A stretch of 7,319 nt of DNA, from NCBI GenBank assembly GCA_005888425.1, contig VAZF01000110.1, positions 1 to 7,319 on the forward strand, written 5' to 3'. This DNA is from Alphaproteobacteria bacterium (GTDB lineage Bacteria; Pseudomonadota; Alphaproteobacteria; ATCC43930; CGMCC-115725). The notes below the pieces were generated by a model, which did not search any database, was not told the origin of the DNA, and worked only from the letters and a program-made list of their open reading frames with translations. A program made the position numbers and the translations under genes. This document shows, one piece after another, positions 1 to 5,874 of the stretch (positions within the stretch are counted from its first letter, which is position 1; each line of letters starts with the position of its first letter).

Positions 1-215
1 TCGAGGATATCTGCCGCGAGATCGCCATCACGGGCCTGACGGTCAACGAAGGCTGGATCGACCTGCCGACGATGCCCGGGCTCGGCATCGACCTCGATAT
101 TGAGCGGCTGCGCGCACATCCGCATCAGGAAGCCACGAAGCACCGTTTCCGCCAGTATTGGGAGGAATACCCGCGCAAGGGCTATGTGCCGAGATTGTCC
201 GAGACGCGTATCTGA
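1..215 (+). CDS. C-terminal end of an enolase-superfamily (mandelate racemase/muconate lactonizing enzyme-like) protein, partial
   Basis: Codons in frame from base 3 give 70 residues and a TGA at 213-215; the 5' part lies outside the window. The visible tail carries the segment EGWIDLPTMPGLGIDLD, which matches the style of the last strand of the enolase-superfamily barrel and capping domain (a 'v-P-x-x-PGLGv-d-d' signature near the C-terminus of mandelate racemase, sugar-acid dehydratase and related enzymes). Members abstract an alpha proton from a carboxylate substrate using a bound Mg2+ ion. The catalytic Lys/His and metal ligands are upstream and unseen, so the substrate cannot be named. 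The extra tail after the signature (residues with HRFRQYWEEYPRKG) is plausible for sugar-acid dehydratase-like members. It converges on the next gene with a 27-nt gap. The family call is by motif memory only. Confidence 0.6.
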   Translation, partial: EDICREIAITGLTVNEGWIDLPTMPGLGIDLDIERLRAHPHQEATKHRFRQYWEEYPRKGYVPRLSETRI

Positions 216-241
216 AGCGCCGAAGGCGGGATTACGGCGCT
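216..241. terminator. Hairpin between two convergent genes, likely bidirectional 3' end
   Basis: AGCGCCG (216-222) is perfectly complementary to CGGCGCT (235-241), giving a 7-bp GC-rich stem with a 12-nt loop. It begins one base after the stop of the left gene and ends two bases before the stop of the minus-strand gene. No T-tract follows on either strand, so it is not a classical intrinsic terminator. A transcript-end or 3'-stabilising role is inferred from its position. Confidence 0.45.
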
Positions 242-242
242 G

Positions 243-1463
243 CTACAGCCAGCCGGTGTCGGGTTCGAGGCCCATCAGATGCTGGCCGACAGTTTCGAAA
301 TGCTGCTGGCGGCCCTGCAATTGCTGCGCGACCGAATGGATGTCGCGGAACCGCCGCTCGAACGGGTTGTCGTTGAAGATCGCCGTCGCGCCGGCCGCCT
401 GGTAAAGCGTGTCGACGACTTCGACCCCGGTATGGATCGCAAAGGTCGAGGCGAGGCGGATCACCATCCGCTCGTCCAAGGTGATATGGCCGCGCTTCTC
501 GACCGCGGCGGTGATGGTCTCGAACGAGTGCAAGAGCCAGCCGCGCGCTGACGAGAGCCGCGCCTCGGCTTGCGCGACCTGCGCCTGGATCACATTGTTG
601 TTGCGCAATGTGTTGCGGGCGCCGCGCGGGATCTTGTCACGCGCCAGAACGATGAACTCCTTCAACATCCCGCGCGCAATGCCGAGCGCGACGCCGGCAA
701 AGCCGCCGGCATACAGCGACAGGCTGCTGAAACGATAGAGCAGGCCCGGCTCGCGCGTCGCGCCGCTGTCGCGCCGCGACAGGACATCGACCGAGTAGGG
801 CTCTGGCACGAACAGATCGTTGACCTCGTACTGATTGCTGGCGGTGCCGCGCAGCCCGATCGTGTGCCAGATGTCGGTGAATTTGGTCTGGCTCTTCGGG
901 AACAGCATCGTGCGCACGACCGGCGTGCCGTCGCTGCGCAGCCGCGGCGTGCCGTCCGCCTCGGCGATCGGCACATGGCAGCCGAGCCAGCTGGCGTGCT
1001 GGCTGCCGCTGGCGAAAGACCAGCTCGCCGTCACCCGATAGCCGCCGGCTGCGACCCGCGCTTCGCCCGGTCCCGGTCCCCAGGCGAGGATGCCGCGCGG
1101 CCCGCCGAAGATCTCGCGGGCGATTTCCGGCGCCAGCAACGCTGCGGTCATCGAGCAGCCGGAATTCTGGTTGATGCACCAGGCGGTGCTGGCATCGATC
1201 TCGGCGATCGCTTCGATAATCGGGATGTATTGCGCCGGCAACAGCTCGGCGCCGGCGAGCGAGCGCGGCAGGAGCAGGCGGAAGAGGCCGCGCTCGATCA
1301 GCGTGTCGACAATGGCTTCCGGCAATTCCCGGCGGCGATCGATCTCCGCCGCGGCCGCGGCGAGCGCCGGCGCGATCTCCGCGACGCGCGCCAGATGGTC
1401 GGCGCCGGAGGTCGCGGCCGTTTCCTCGCTGCCGGATGCCCGTCTGACAGAAGTCACCGCCAT
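243..1463 (-). CDS. Acyl-CoA dehydrogenase-fold flavoprotein, probable FADH2/FMNH2-dependent monooxygenase-type (HpaH/HsaA/DszC-like)
   Basis: A 406-residue cytoplasmic protein with the three-part acyl-CoA dehydrogenase fold: an N-terminal helical domain (about 24-120), a middle beta domain (about 125-225) with the flavin-site stretch GYRVTASWSFASG at 141-153 and GLRGTAS at 203-209, and a C-terminal helical domain (about 240-395). The C-terminal FERRFRDIHSVAQQ (368-381) is the arrangement seen in the Acyl-CoA_dh_2 family. That family includes flavin-dependent hydroxylases of aromatic or sulfur compounds that take reduced flavin from a separate reductase. No reductase gene is visible here, and the catalytic Glu of true acyl-CoA dehydrogenases cannot be placed. 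Start: the ATG at 1463 has GGGAG six bases upstream; an in-frame ATG at 1499 lacks such a site. The substrate is unknown, and a true dehydrogenase role remains possible. Confidence 0.85.
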   Translation of the reverse strand: MAVTSVRRASGSEETAATSGADHLARVAEIAPALAAAAAEIDRRRELPEAIVDTLIERGLFRLLLPRSLAGAELLPAQYIPIIEAIAEIDASTAWCINQNSGCSMTAALLAPEIAREIFGGPRGILAWGPGPGEARVAAGGYRVTASWSFASGSQHASWLGCHVPIAEADGTPRLRSDGTPVVRTMLFPKSQTKFTDIWHTIGLRGTASNQYEVNDLFVPEPYSVDVLSRRDSGATREPGLLYRFSSLSLYAGGFAGVALGIARGMLKEFIVLARDKIPRGARNTLRNNNVIQAQVAQAEARLSSARGWLLHSFETITAAVEKRGHITLDERMVIRLASTFAIHTGVEVVDTLYQAAGATAIFNDNPFERRFRDIHSVAQQLQGRQQHFETVGQHLMGLEPDTGWL

Positions 1464-1469
1464 TCTTCG

Positions 1470-1474
1470 CTCCC
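1470..1474 (-). promoter_or_regulatory. Ribosome binding site that fixes the flavoprotein start
   Basis: GGGAG on the minus strand with a 6-nt spacer to the ATG at 1463. It favours this start over the in-frame ATG 36 bases further upstream. Confidence 0.6.
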
Positions 1475-1591
1475 GTACCCGCCCGCTGCCGCACTCCATC
1501 GCGGAACCGGCGGGGCTGTCAAGGCAACCGCCAAGGCAGGTTCCCGTTCCTTCCGAGCGCCAGCCCAGCAGTCGCGCCAGAAGATTTCAGC

Positions 1592-1608
1592 GAAACCCTC
1601 GGTGTTTC
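1592..1608. promoter_or_regulatory. Operator-like inverted repeat in the divergent spacer
   Basis: GAAAC-N7-GTTTC is a perfect dyad in the 220-nt spacer between the minus-strand flavoprotein and the plus-strand PAP2 gene. A second AT-richer patch with the palindrome AACGTT follows at about 1611-1616. The position suits a regulator of either gene, but the half-sites are short and no regulator gene is nearby. I see no convincing -35/-10 pair in the rest of the spacer. Confidence 0.25.
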
Positions 1609-1683
1609 CGAACGTTTGAACATCCGTGTCCGACATGGGTATGCGGCCGCGAGGCGTATTCAATCGGAACGACAGAGGATGGC

Positions 1684-2553
1684 ATGACGGGCGTCTCGAG
1701 CAGGGTGTGGCTGTTGCTGGCGGGTTTGTCGGGCTGCGATCTCCTGTGGTGTGCGGCGCTCAGAATGGGACTTTCGCATTGGTCGCCGCTGGCTATGGCA
1801 AGCCTCGCGCTGCTGGGCCTGACCCTCGGATGCCGGCACAGCGGCGCCGGCCGGCGGATTGCCGCGATCGCCGAATGGATCCTGTTATGGCTGATCTTTG
1901 CCGTGGCCGGCGCGCTGTTGACCTATTTGGCGGCGGCCCAAGACGGGCCGGTTTATGACGCGCGGTTGGCGCTGGCCGATGCCGAGCTGGGCTTCAATTG
2001 GGCGGCATGGTTCGATTTTGTCGCCGCGCATCCCGCGCTCAAGCTTCTCCTCGCGATCCCCTATCAGAGCCTCGTCGCGCAGGTCGTCCTCTCGGTGCTG
2101 TGGCTCTCGTATCGGGGGCGCGATGACCGCAATGCCGAACTGCTGATCAACACGACGCTCGCGCTCTTCATGACCACGGCGGTGTTTTTTCTGTTTCCGA
2201 CGCTGGGGCCCTGCGTCGGCGTGCCAGCCTGCCAGGACGCCTATGTCGATGATCTCGTCGGGCTGCGGCACGGTAGCCTGCCCTCGCTCGACATCATGCT
2301 GCTGAAGGGCGTCATCGCGTTTCCGTCATTCCATGCGGTGCTGGCGATCCTCTTCACTTACGCGCATCGCGGCTCGCGGGTCTTTGTGCCGGTCGCGGTT
2401 TTCAATGCGCTGATGCTGCTGTCCGTCCCGAGCGAAGGCGGCCATTACCTGGTGGATGTGTTGGGCGGTGTCACGGTCGGCGGGCTGGCGATCCTGATGA
2501 CGCGCGCGCTGCCGGCGCGGGCGCCGGCGCTGGCGACCGCAACGACCGGGTAG
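1684..2553 (+). CDS. PAP2-superfamily integral membrane phosphatase/phosphotransferase
   Basis: A 289-residue multi-pass membrane protein, with hydrophobic segments near residues 8-28, 36-50, 62-85, 121-143, 155-173, 209-228, 233-248 and 258-273. Phosphatase motifs of the PAP2 (phosphatidic acid phosphatase 2) superfamily are visible: FPSFH at 213-217, with His217 as the likely proton donor, and EGGHYLVD at 251-258, with His254 as the likely phospho-accepting nucleophile and Asp258 supporting it. The wording and spacing resemble the PAP2_3 (inositol phosphotransferase Aur1/Ipt1-like) branch. The substrate is probably a lipid or isoprenoid phosphate, but this is not shown by the sequence. Two cysteines (177 and 183) in the loop before the FPSFH motif could form a disulfide. 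The frame stays open far upstream, but that part is antisense to the flavoprotein. AGAGGA at 1674-1679, four bases before the ATG, supports this start. Confidence 0.85.
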   Translation: MTGVSSRVWLLLAGLSGCDLLWCAALRMGLSHWSPLAMASLALLGLTLGCRHSGAGRRIAAIAEWILLWLIFAVAGALLTYLAAAQDGPVYDARLALADAELGFNWAAWFDFVAAHPALKLLLAIPYQSLVAQVVLSVLWLSYRGRDDRNAELLINTTLALFMTTAVFFLFPTLGPCVGVPACQDAYVDDLVGLRHGSLPSLDIMLLKGVIAFPSFHAVLAILFTYAHRGSRVFVPVAVFNALMLLSVPSEGGHYLVDVLGGVTVGGLAILMTRALPARAPALATATTG

Positions 2554-2571
2554 GGGCGGCGGTGCCGCCCC
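2553..2571. terminator. Strong GC hairpin at the stop of the PAP2 gene, likely shared 3' end
   Basis: GGGGCGGC (2553-2560) and GCCGCCCC (2564-2571) form a perfect 8-bp all-GC stem with a GGT triloop. It starts on the last base of the PAP2 stop codon and ends 13 bases before the stop of the convergent small gene. There is no T-run on either side. A terminator or mRNA 3'-protection role for both convergent transcripts is inferred. Confidence 0.5.
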
Positions 2572-2584
2572 GCGTCACGTCGAA

Positions 2585-2860
2585 TTACTGGAGCAGCGCG
2601 GCCTGGCGCAACGGCTGCCGGTTCGTGGAGACGAAACGGTCGTAGACGAGATTGCCGTCTGTCGTCGCGATGCACATGACCTGCCGGGCCGGCAGGCCGA
2701 AGCGGAATTCCTCGGCGATCTGGCCGAGCCGGGTGCAGCTGTCGCCGACATGCACGGTCGTCAGCTGCACAAGGACAAACATGAGCCCACTCACGAGGCC
2801 GGCGAGCGGCCCCCAATGGCTCTTGCACTGGCGTCTGAGATGATCGGCGGTCTTCCACAT
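2585..2860 (-). CDS. Small single-pass membrane protein of unknown function
   Basis: I do not recognise this 91-residue protein. The N-terminus is basic (KTADHLRRQCK, residues 3-13). It is followed by one hydrophobic segment at about 18-36 (PLAGLVSGLMFVLVQLTTV), then a polar C-terminal part with two cysteines (Cys42, Cys63) that could lie in the periplasm. It may be an anchored or secreted small protein; no cleavage site is convincing. Evidence that it is real: GGGAG on the minus strand at 2870-2874, nine bases before the ATG; a membrane segment in the expected place; and a tidy layout, converging on the PAP2 gene with a 31-nt gap and diverging from mutL. The overlapping longer frame on the same strand lacks these signs. 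A plus-strand shadow also exists, so coding status is probable rather than certain. Confidence 0.6.
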   Translation of the reverse strand: MWKTADHLRRQCKSHWGPLAGLVSGLMFVLVQLTTVHVGDSCTRLGQIAEEFRFGLPARQVMCIATTDGNLVYDRFVSTNRQPLRQAALLQ

Positions 2861-2869
2861 GGCGCAGGA

Positions 2870-2874
2870 CTCCC
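2870..2874 (-). promoter_or_regulatory. Ribosome binding site of the small membrane-protein gene
   Basis: GGGAG on the minus strand, nine bases upstream of the ATG at 2860. It is the main sequence support for translation of this otherwise unrecognised gene. Confidence 0.5.
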
Positions 2875-2880
2875 AGTCCC

Positions 2881-2917
2881 GGGCTGTTTAGCCCTGTAAG
2901 CCTTAACGGAAGGTTTA
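2881..2917. promoter_or_regulatory. Two adjacent small hairpins with a CtrA-like TTAA-N7-TTTA site, upstream of the small gene
   Basis: GGGCT-GTTT-AGCCC (2881-2894) forms a 5-bp stem. Two bases later TAAGCCTT (2897-2904) pairs with AAGGTTTA (2910-2917) over 8 positions, one of them a G-T wobble. The second hairpin also contains TTAA-N7-TTTA (2903-2917), one mismatch from the alphaproteobacterial CtrA box TTAA-N7-TTAA. It lies 43-57 nt upstream of the minus-strand start and about 130 nt upstream of mutL. A role as leader structure or operator is a guess. Confidence 0.25.
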
Positions 2918-3031
2918 TGTCCCTCCGAATCGCCCCTAAAAGAAGTGGCTCGGTCGTCGGGCAGCAGTTCCGGAAGCGCTGGGCTGCGGCCCTGCAGAAA
3001 TCAGCTTTTCGCCCGACCCGGCCGGCTGCCT

Positions 3032-3037
3032 TAGAAT
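3032..3037 (+). promoter_or_regulatory. -10-like box immediately upstream of mutL, possible leaderless start
   Basis: TAGAAT matches 5 of 6 bases of the TATAAT consensus and ends six bases before the mutL ATG, so a usual -10 to +1 distance would place transcription start at the A of the ATG. The -35 region is weak (TTCGCC at 3008-3013, 18-nt spacer). No good ribosome site precedes the ATG; only an AGG three bases before it. Confidence 0.35.
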
Positions 3038-3043
3038 AGGCCG

Positions 3044-4837
3044 ATGCCGATCCGCCAATTGCCGAGTGTCGTTGTTAACCGTATCGCCGCCGGCGAGGTC
3101 ATCGAGCGGCCGGCGGCGGCGGTCAAGGAACTCGTCGAGAATGCGATCGATGCCGGCGCGACGCGCATCGACATCACGCTGCGGGAAGGCGGCCAGGCGC
3201 TGATCGCCGTCGCCGATAACGGCCAGGGCATGAGCCGCGACGAGCTGGCGCTGGCCGTCGAGCGTCACTGCACCTCGAAATTGCCGGATGACGACCTCCT
3301 CGAGATCAGGATGCTCGGATTTCGCGGCGAAGCCTTGCCGTCGATCGGCGCGGTCAGCCGGTTGCGCATCGTCTCGCGACCGCCCCATGGACCCGAGGAG
3401 GCCGAGAGCGCCTGGGAAATCGCCGTCGAGGGCGGGGTCAAGCACGCGCCAGTGCCGGCTGCCCATCCCCGCGGCACGCGGGTCGAGGTGCGCGACCTGT
3501 TCTTCGCGACGCCGGCGCGCCTCAAATTCCTCAAGACGGCCCGCAGCGAACGCGACCAGGCGGTCGATACGGTGCGGCGGCTGGCGATGGCCTGCCCGGG
3601 GATCGCTTTCACGGTCACTGGCGACGATGAGCGGGTCTTGCTGCGTCTGCCGGCGGCGCCGTCGCGCGAGGCGCGGCTGGCGGCGTTGCTCGGGCGCGAT
3701 TTCGCCGAGAATTCGGTGCCGGTCACGGCCGAGCGGCAGGGCTTTCGCCTGACGGGCCAGATCGGCCTGCCGACCCTCAACCGCGGCGTGGCGCGCGACC
3801 AGTACCTCGTCGTCAATGGCCGGCCGGTGCGGGACAAGCTGCTCGTCGGGGCGGTGCGCGGCGCCTATCAGGACGTGCTGGCGAAGGACCGCCACCCGGT
3901 CGTCGCGCTGTTTCTCGACGGCCCGCCCGGCGAGATCGATGTCAATGTCCATCCCGCCAAGGCCGAGGTCCGCTTCCGCGATGCCGGGCTGATCCGGGGG
4001 CTGATCGTCGGCGCCTTGCGCCATGCGCTGGAAGGCGCGGGGCAGCGCAGTTCGTCGACGGTCGCCGATGCCGCGCTCGCCGCGTTTCGCCCGGCCGGGC
4101 CCGGCAATGGCATGGTCGAGACGATGCCGCGTTTTGCCTTTCCGCCGAGCGCTCTGCCAGGAGAACTGGCCGAGGCGGCGAACCGGTTCCTCGGGCCCGG
4201 TGAGGCCGGCTCAAGCGAGGCGGGTTGGGGCACTCCCGGGGCGGAGGCGTCGCCGGATCTCCCTCTTGGGGCCGCCCGGGCGCAATTGCACGGCACCTAT
4301 ATCCTGGCCGAGACCGCGGCCGGCATCGTGCTCGTCGATCAGCATGCCGCGCATGAGCGGCTCGTCTATGAGCGCATGAAGGAAGCGCTCGCCCGGAACG
4401 GCGTCGCGCGGCAGATCCTGCTCCTCCCCGAGATCGTCGAGCTTGACCCGGCACTCGCCGCTAGGGTCGCGGCGCGGGCCGACGAGCTGGCGCAATTCGG
4501 CCTCGTGTTGGAGCCGTTCGGAGCGGGCGCGGTTATCGTGCGCGAGGTGCCGGCGCTTGTCCCGGGGCTCGATGTCAAATCGCTGATCCGCGATCTCGCC
4601 GATGAGATCGAGGAATGGGGCGACGCGCTGGCCTTGCAGGAGCGGGTCGAGCATGTCTGCGGCACGCTCGCCTGCCATTCCAGCGTCCGCGCCGGGCGCC
4701 GCCTCAACCCGGCCGAGATGGACGCCCTCTTGCGCCAGATGGAGGCGACCCCCAACAGCGGGCAATGCAACCACGGCCGCCCGACCTATGTGTCGCTCGC
4801 GCTCAGCGACATCGAGAGGCTGTTCGGCCGGCGCTGA
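3044..4837 (+). CDS. mutL: DNA mismatch repair protein MutL with endonuclease motif
   Basis: A 597-residue protein, full length for the family. MutL couples mismatch recognition by MutS to strand removal. The N-terminal GHKL ATPase shows KELVENAIDAGA at 28-39 (Glu29 general base and Asn33 Mg2+ ligand by E. coli numbering), DNGQGM at 58-63 and GFRGEAL at 92-98. A low-complexity linker spans about 335-405. The C-terminal dimerisation domain follows, with DQHAAHERLVYE at 432-443, matching the DQHAx2Ex4E nuclease motif, plus ACHSSVRA at 543-550 and GQCNHGRPT at 573-581, which supply further metal-site residues. So this should be a self-nicking MutL of the kind found in bacteria without MutH and Dam-directed repair. 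The N-terminus MPIRQLP aligns with family starts, fixing the ATG despite a poor ribosome site. mutS is not in the window. Confidence 0.98.
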   Translation: MPIRQLPSVVVNRIAAGEVIERPAAAVKELVENAIDAGATRIDITLREGGQALIAVADNGQGMSRDELALAVERHCTSKLPDDDLLEIRMLGFRGEALPSIGAVSRLRIVSRPPHGPEEAESAWEIAVEGGVKHAPVPAAHPRGTRVEVRDLFFATPARLKFLKTARSERDQAVDTVRRLAMACPGIAFTVTGDDERVLLRLPAAPSREARLAALLGRDFAENSVPVTAERQGFRLTGQIGLPTLNRGVARDQYLVVNGRPVRDKLLVGAVRGAYQDVLAKDRHPVVALFLDGPPGEIDVNVHPAKAEVRFRDAGLIRGLIVGALRHALEGAGQRSSSTVADAALAAFRPAGPGNGMVETMPRFAFPPSALPGELAEAANRFLGPGEAGSSEAGWGTPGAEASPDLPLGAARAQLHGTYILAETAAGIVLVDQHAAHERLVYERMKEALARNGVARQILLLPEIVELDPALAARVAARADELAQFGLVLEPFGAGAVIVREVPALVPGLDVKSLIRDLADEIEEWGDALALQERVEHVCGTLACHSSVRAGRRLNPAEMDALLRQMEATPNSGQCNHGRPTYVSLALSDIERLFGRR

Positions 4838-4849
4838 TTGCCTCAATCA
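4835..4849. terminator. Weak hairpin spanning the mutL stop codon
   Basis: TGATTG (4835-4840) pairs with CAATCA (4844-4849) around a CCT loop, and the stop codon lies inside the left arm. CCGG blocks flank it on both sides. The 6-bp stem is AT-rich with no T-run, so terminator activity is doubtful. Confidence 0.2.
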
Positions 4850-4864
4850 TCGGGCCGGGTAGTG

Positions 4865-4883
4865 CTTGGTTTGAATTTCAGCT
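4865..4883 (+). repeat. Left arm of a 19-nt inverted repeat flanking the L,D-transpeptidase gene
   Basis: CTTGGTTTGAATTTCAGCT reads the same as the reverse complement of 6198-6216 at 17 of 19 positions. The two arms bracket about 1.3 kb. Similarity continues weakly inward (AGC.G.C..TCG pattern), so the arms may be two copies of one longer, diverged repeat in opposite orientation. Confidence 0.5.
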
Positions 4884-4965
4884 TTGGGTGGAAAGCGGTC
4901 GTTCGTAGAAGCCGAAACCAGCGGCCGGGTTGCGCCGATACCAGACCTTCCCATCACGGCGAGTG

Positions 4966-4983
4966 AGGGTCGAGTTCGACCCT
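4966..4983. repeat. Perfect 18-nt palindrome
   Basis: AGGGTCGA-GT-TCGACCCT has 8-bp perfect arms. As RNA it gives a 7-bp stem with an AGTT tetraloop, and only three Ts follow. It lies about 130 nt past the mutL stop, so it could be a weak terminator for mutL or a protein-binding dyad. Confidence 0.35.
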
Positions 4984-5030
4984 TTGCAGCCTGTTCGCTA
5001 CTCGTGCCGCTTGGATTCCCGGAAAGTCAT

Positions 5031-5059
5031 TTGACATGGCGGGTATGCCGCGCTGGATT
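5031..5059 (+). promoter_or_regulatory. Candidate promoter for the L,D-transpeptidase gene
   Basis: A perfect TTGACA (5031-5036) is followed after 17 nt by TGGATT (5054-5059), which has only three of six -10 bases. It would give a leader of roughly 240 nt. A closer promoter is not obvious. Confidence 0.25.
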
Positions 5060-5307
5060 GTCAACAAACGGCGTCGGCGCACCATCGGACATTCGACAGG
5101 TCCAAAACCATACCTCTAAGTCCTCCGCGCCGGATGGATCTTCCAGCTTCTGCGCATCAAGAGGGACCATTCTAGCCTACTCTTGCCTGAACTCTCGCGG
5201 ACTCACCCTTGATCGATGCGCTCGAATAATCCAGCATGGATACTGTTTGGGGGAATAGCAGTTTTGCCATGCTTGGGGTGTTTGCGGCGCGACGCGGGGT
5301 AGCTCGC

Positions 5308-5874
5308 ATGTATCGGCGGATCTTCCGCGTTCTCTTTGCCGTGTCGGTACTAGGGCTAACCAGTGGATGCGAGACAGTTTCGGGTATCCTCGCCGAACTC
5401 TTTGGCGATTCGCCGATTGCCGCGCCAGCGCCCGAGCCTCAGGCACCCCAGTTGGCCGACCGCATCGTAGTACGCAAAAGCAAGCGGACGCTTGAGTTGT
5501 TGCACGATGGCGCCCTATTCGAGAGTTTCCCGATTGCGCTCGGTCGCGAGCCGCGCGGCTCAAAACAAGAAGAGGGTGATGGCCGCACGCCGGAGGGCGT
5601 CTACCTGATCGACGGGCGGTCGATGCAGACGCGCTACACCCGCGCACTCCATATCTCATATCCCGATGGAAACGACCGCGACCGTGCACGAGCGATGAAG
5701 GCGGAGCCCGGCGGTGCGATTTTCATTCACGGTCTGCCGAGCGACTATGGCCCGTTCGATCCGCCCCAGTGGTATCGCGATTGGACGGAAGGATGCATTT
5801 CTGTGGGCAATGCTGCGATCGTGAAGATTTGGGACGCCGTGCCCGACGGAACGCCTATCGAAATTCTTCCTTGA
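5308..5874 (+). CDS. L,D-transpeptidase (YkuD domain, YafK-like), exported, possible lipoprotein
   Basis: A 188-residue protein. Residues 1-20 look like an export signal (basic MYRRIFR, then a hydrophobic run) ending in LTSGC, with Cys21 as a possible lipidation site; Leu is at -4 rather than the usual -3, so plain cleavage is also possible. A proline/alanine-rich spacer (38-48) leads to the YkuD domain (about 51-187). Landmarks are EEGDGRTPEG (88-97), HISYPDGNDRDRAR (115-128), IHG (140-142) and the catalytic WTEGCIS (159-165), with Cys163 as nucleophile and His141 as partner. Family members make or trim 3-3 peptidoglycan crosslinks or handle peptidoglycan-bound lipoprotein; YafK/DpaA releases Braun lipoprotein in E. 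coli. Start: GGGG at 5296-5299, eight bases before this ATG; longer in-frame starts at 5236 and 5269 would bury the signal. Codons are less GC-rich at third positions than the neighbours. Confidence 0.88.
   Translation: MYRRIFRVLFAVSVLGLTSGCETVSGILAELFGDSPIAAPAPEPQAPQLADRIVVRKSKRTLELLHDGALFESFPIALGREPRGSKQEEGDGRTPEGVYLIDGRSMQTRYTRALHISYPDGNDRDRARAMKAEPGGAIFIHGLPSDYGPFDPPQWYRDWTEGCISVGNAAIVKIWDAVPDGTPIEILP

Larger units (their letters stand above)
4838..5307. other. Non-coding region between mutL and the L,D-transpeptidase gene
   Basis: About 470 nt with no gene I can support. A plus-strand frame from 4884 stays open for 124 codons, but its protein is unlike any family I know, it has no ribosome site, and it overlaps the next gene's upstream region. 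The stretch holds one arm of a long inverted repeat (4865-4883), the adjacent GGGTGGAAAGCGGTCGTTCG (4886-4905) that resembles dispersed intergenic repeats of proteobacteria, a perfect palindrome (4966-4983), and a possible promoter at 5031-5059. Base composition is less GC-rich than in the genes around it. Confidence 0.6.

Noticed and set aside
570..1619. 349-codon open frame on the plus strand
   Set aside because: Shadow of the flavoprotein gene on the other strand: high-GC codon bias keeps the opposite frame open. The protein is arginine/alanine/glutamine-rich with no family match.
1454..1663. Small minus-strand ORF overlapping the flavoprotein start (possible leader peptide starting MSDTDVQTF)
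   Set aside because: No ribosome site before the ATG at 1633, poor third-position GC bias, and no recognisable protein. A translationally coupled leader is possible but unsupported.
1090..1683. Upstream in-frame extension of the PAP2 gene by 198 codons
   Set aside because: It is antisense to the well-supported flavoprotein, is rich in arginine and serine, and lacks membrane or family features. The start at 1684 has a ribosome site.
2936..4024. 362-codon minus-strand frame over mutL
   Set aside because: Antisense shadow of mutL with biased composition. MutL motifs on the plus strand are unmistakable.
4884..5258. 124-codon plus-strand ORF upstream of the transpeptidase gene
   Set aside because: No ribosome site, mixed low-bias codons, no family resemblance, and it overlaps candidate repeat sequence.
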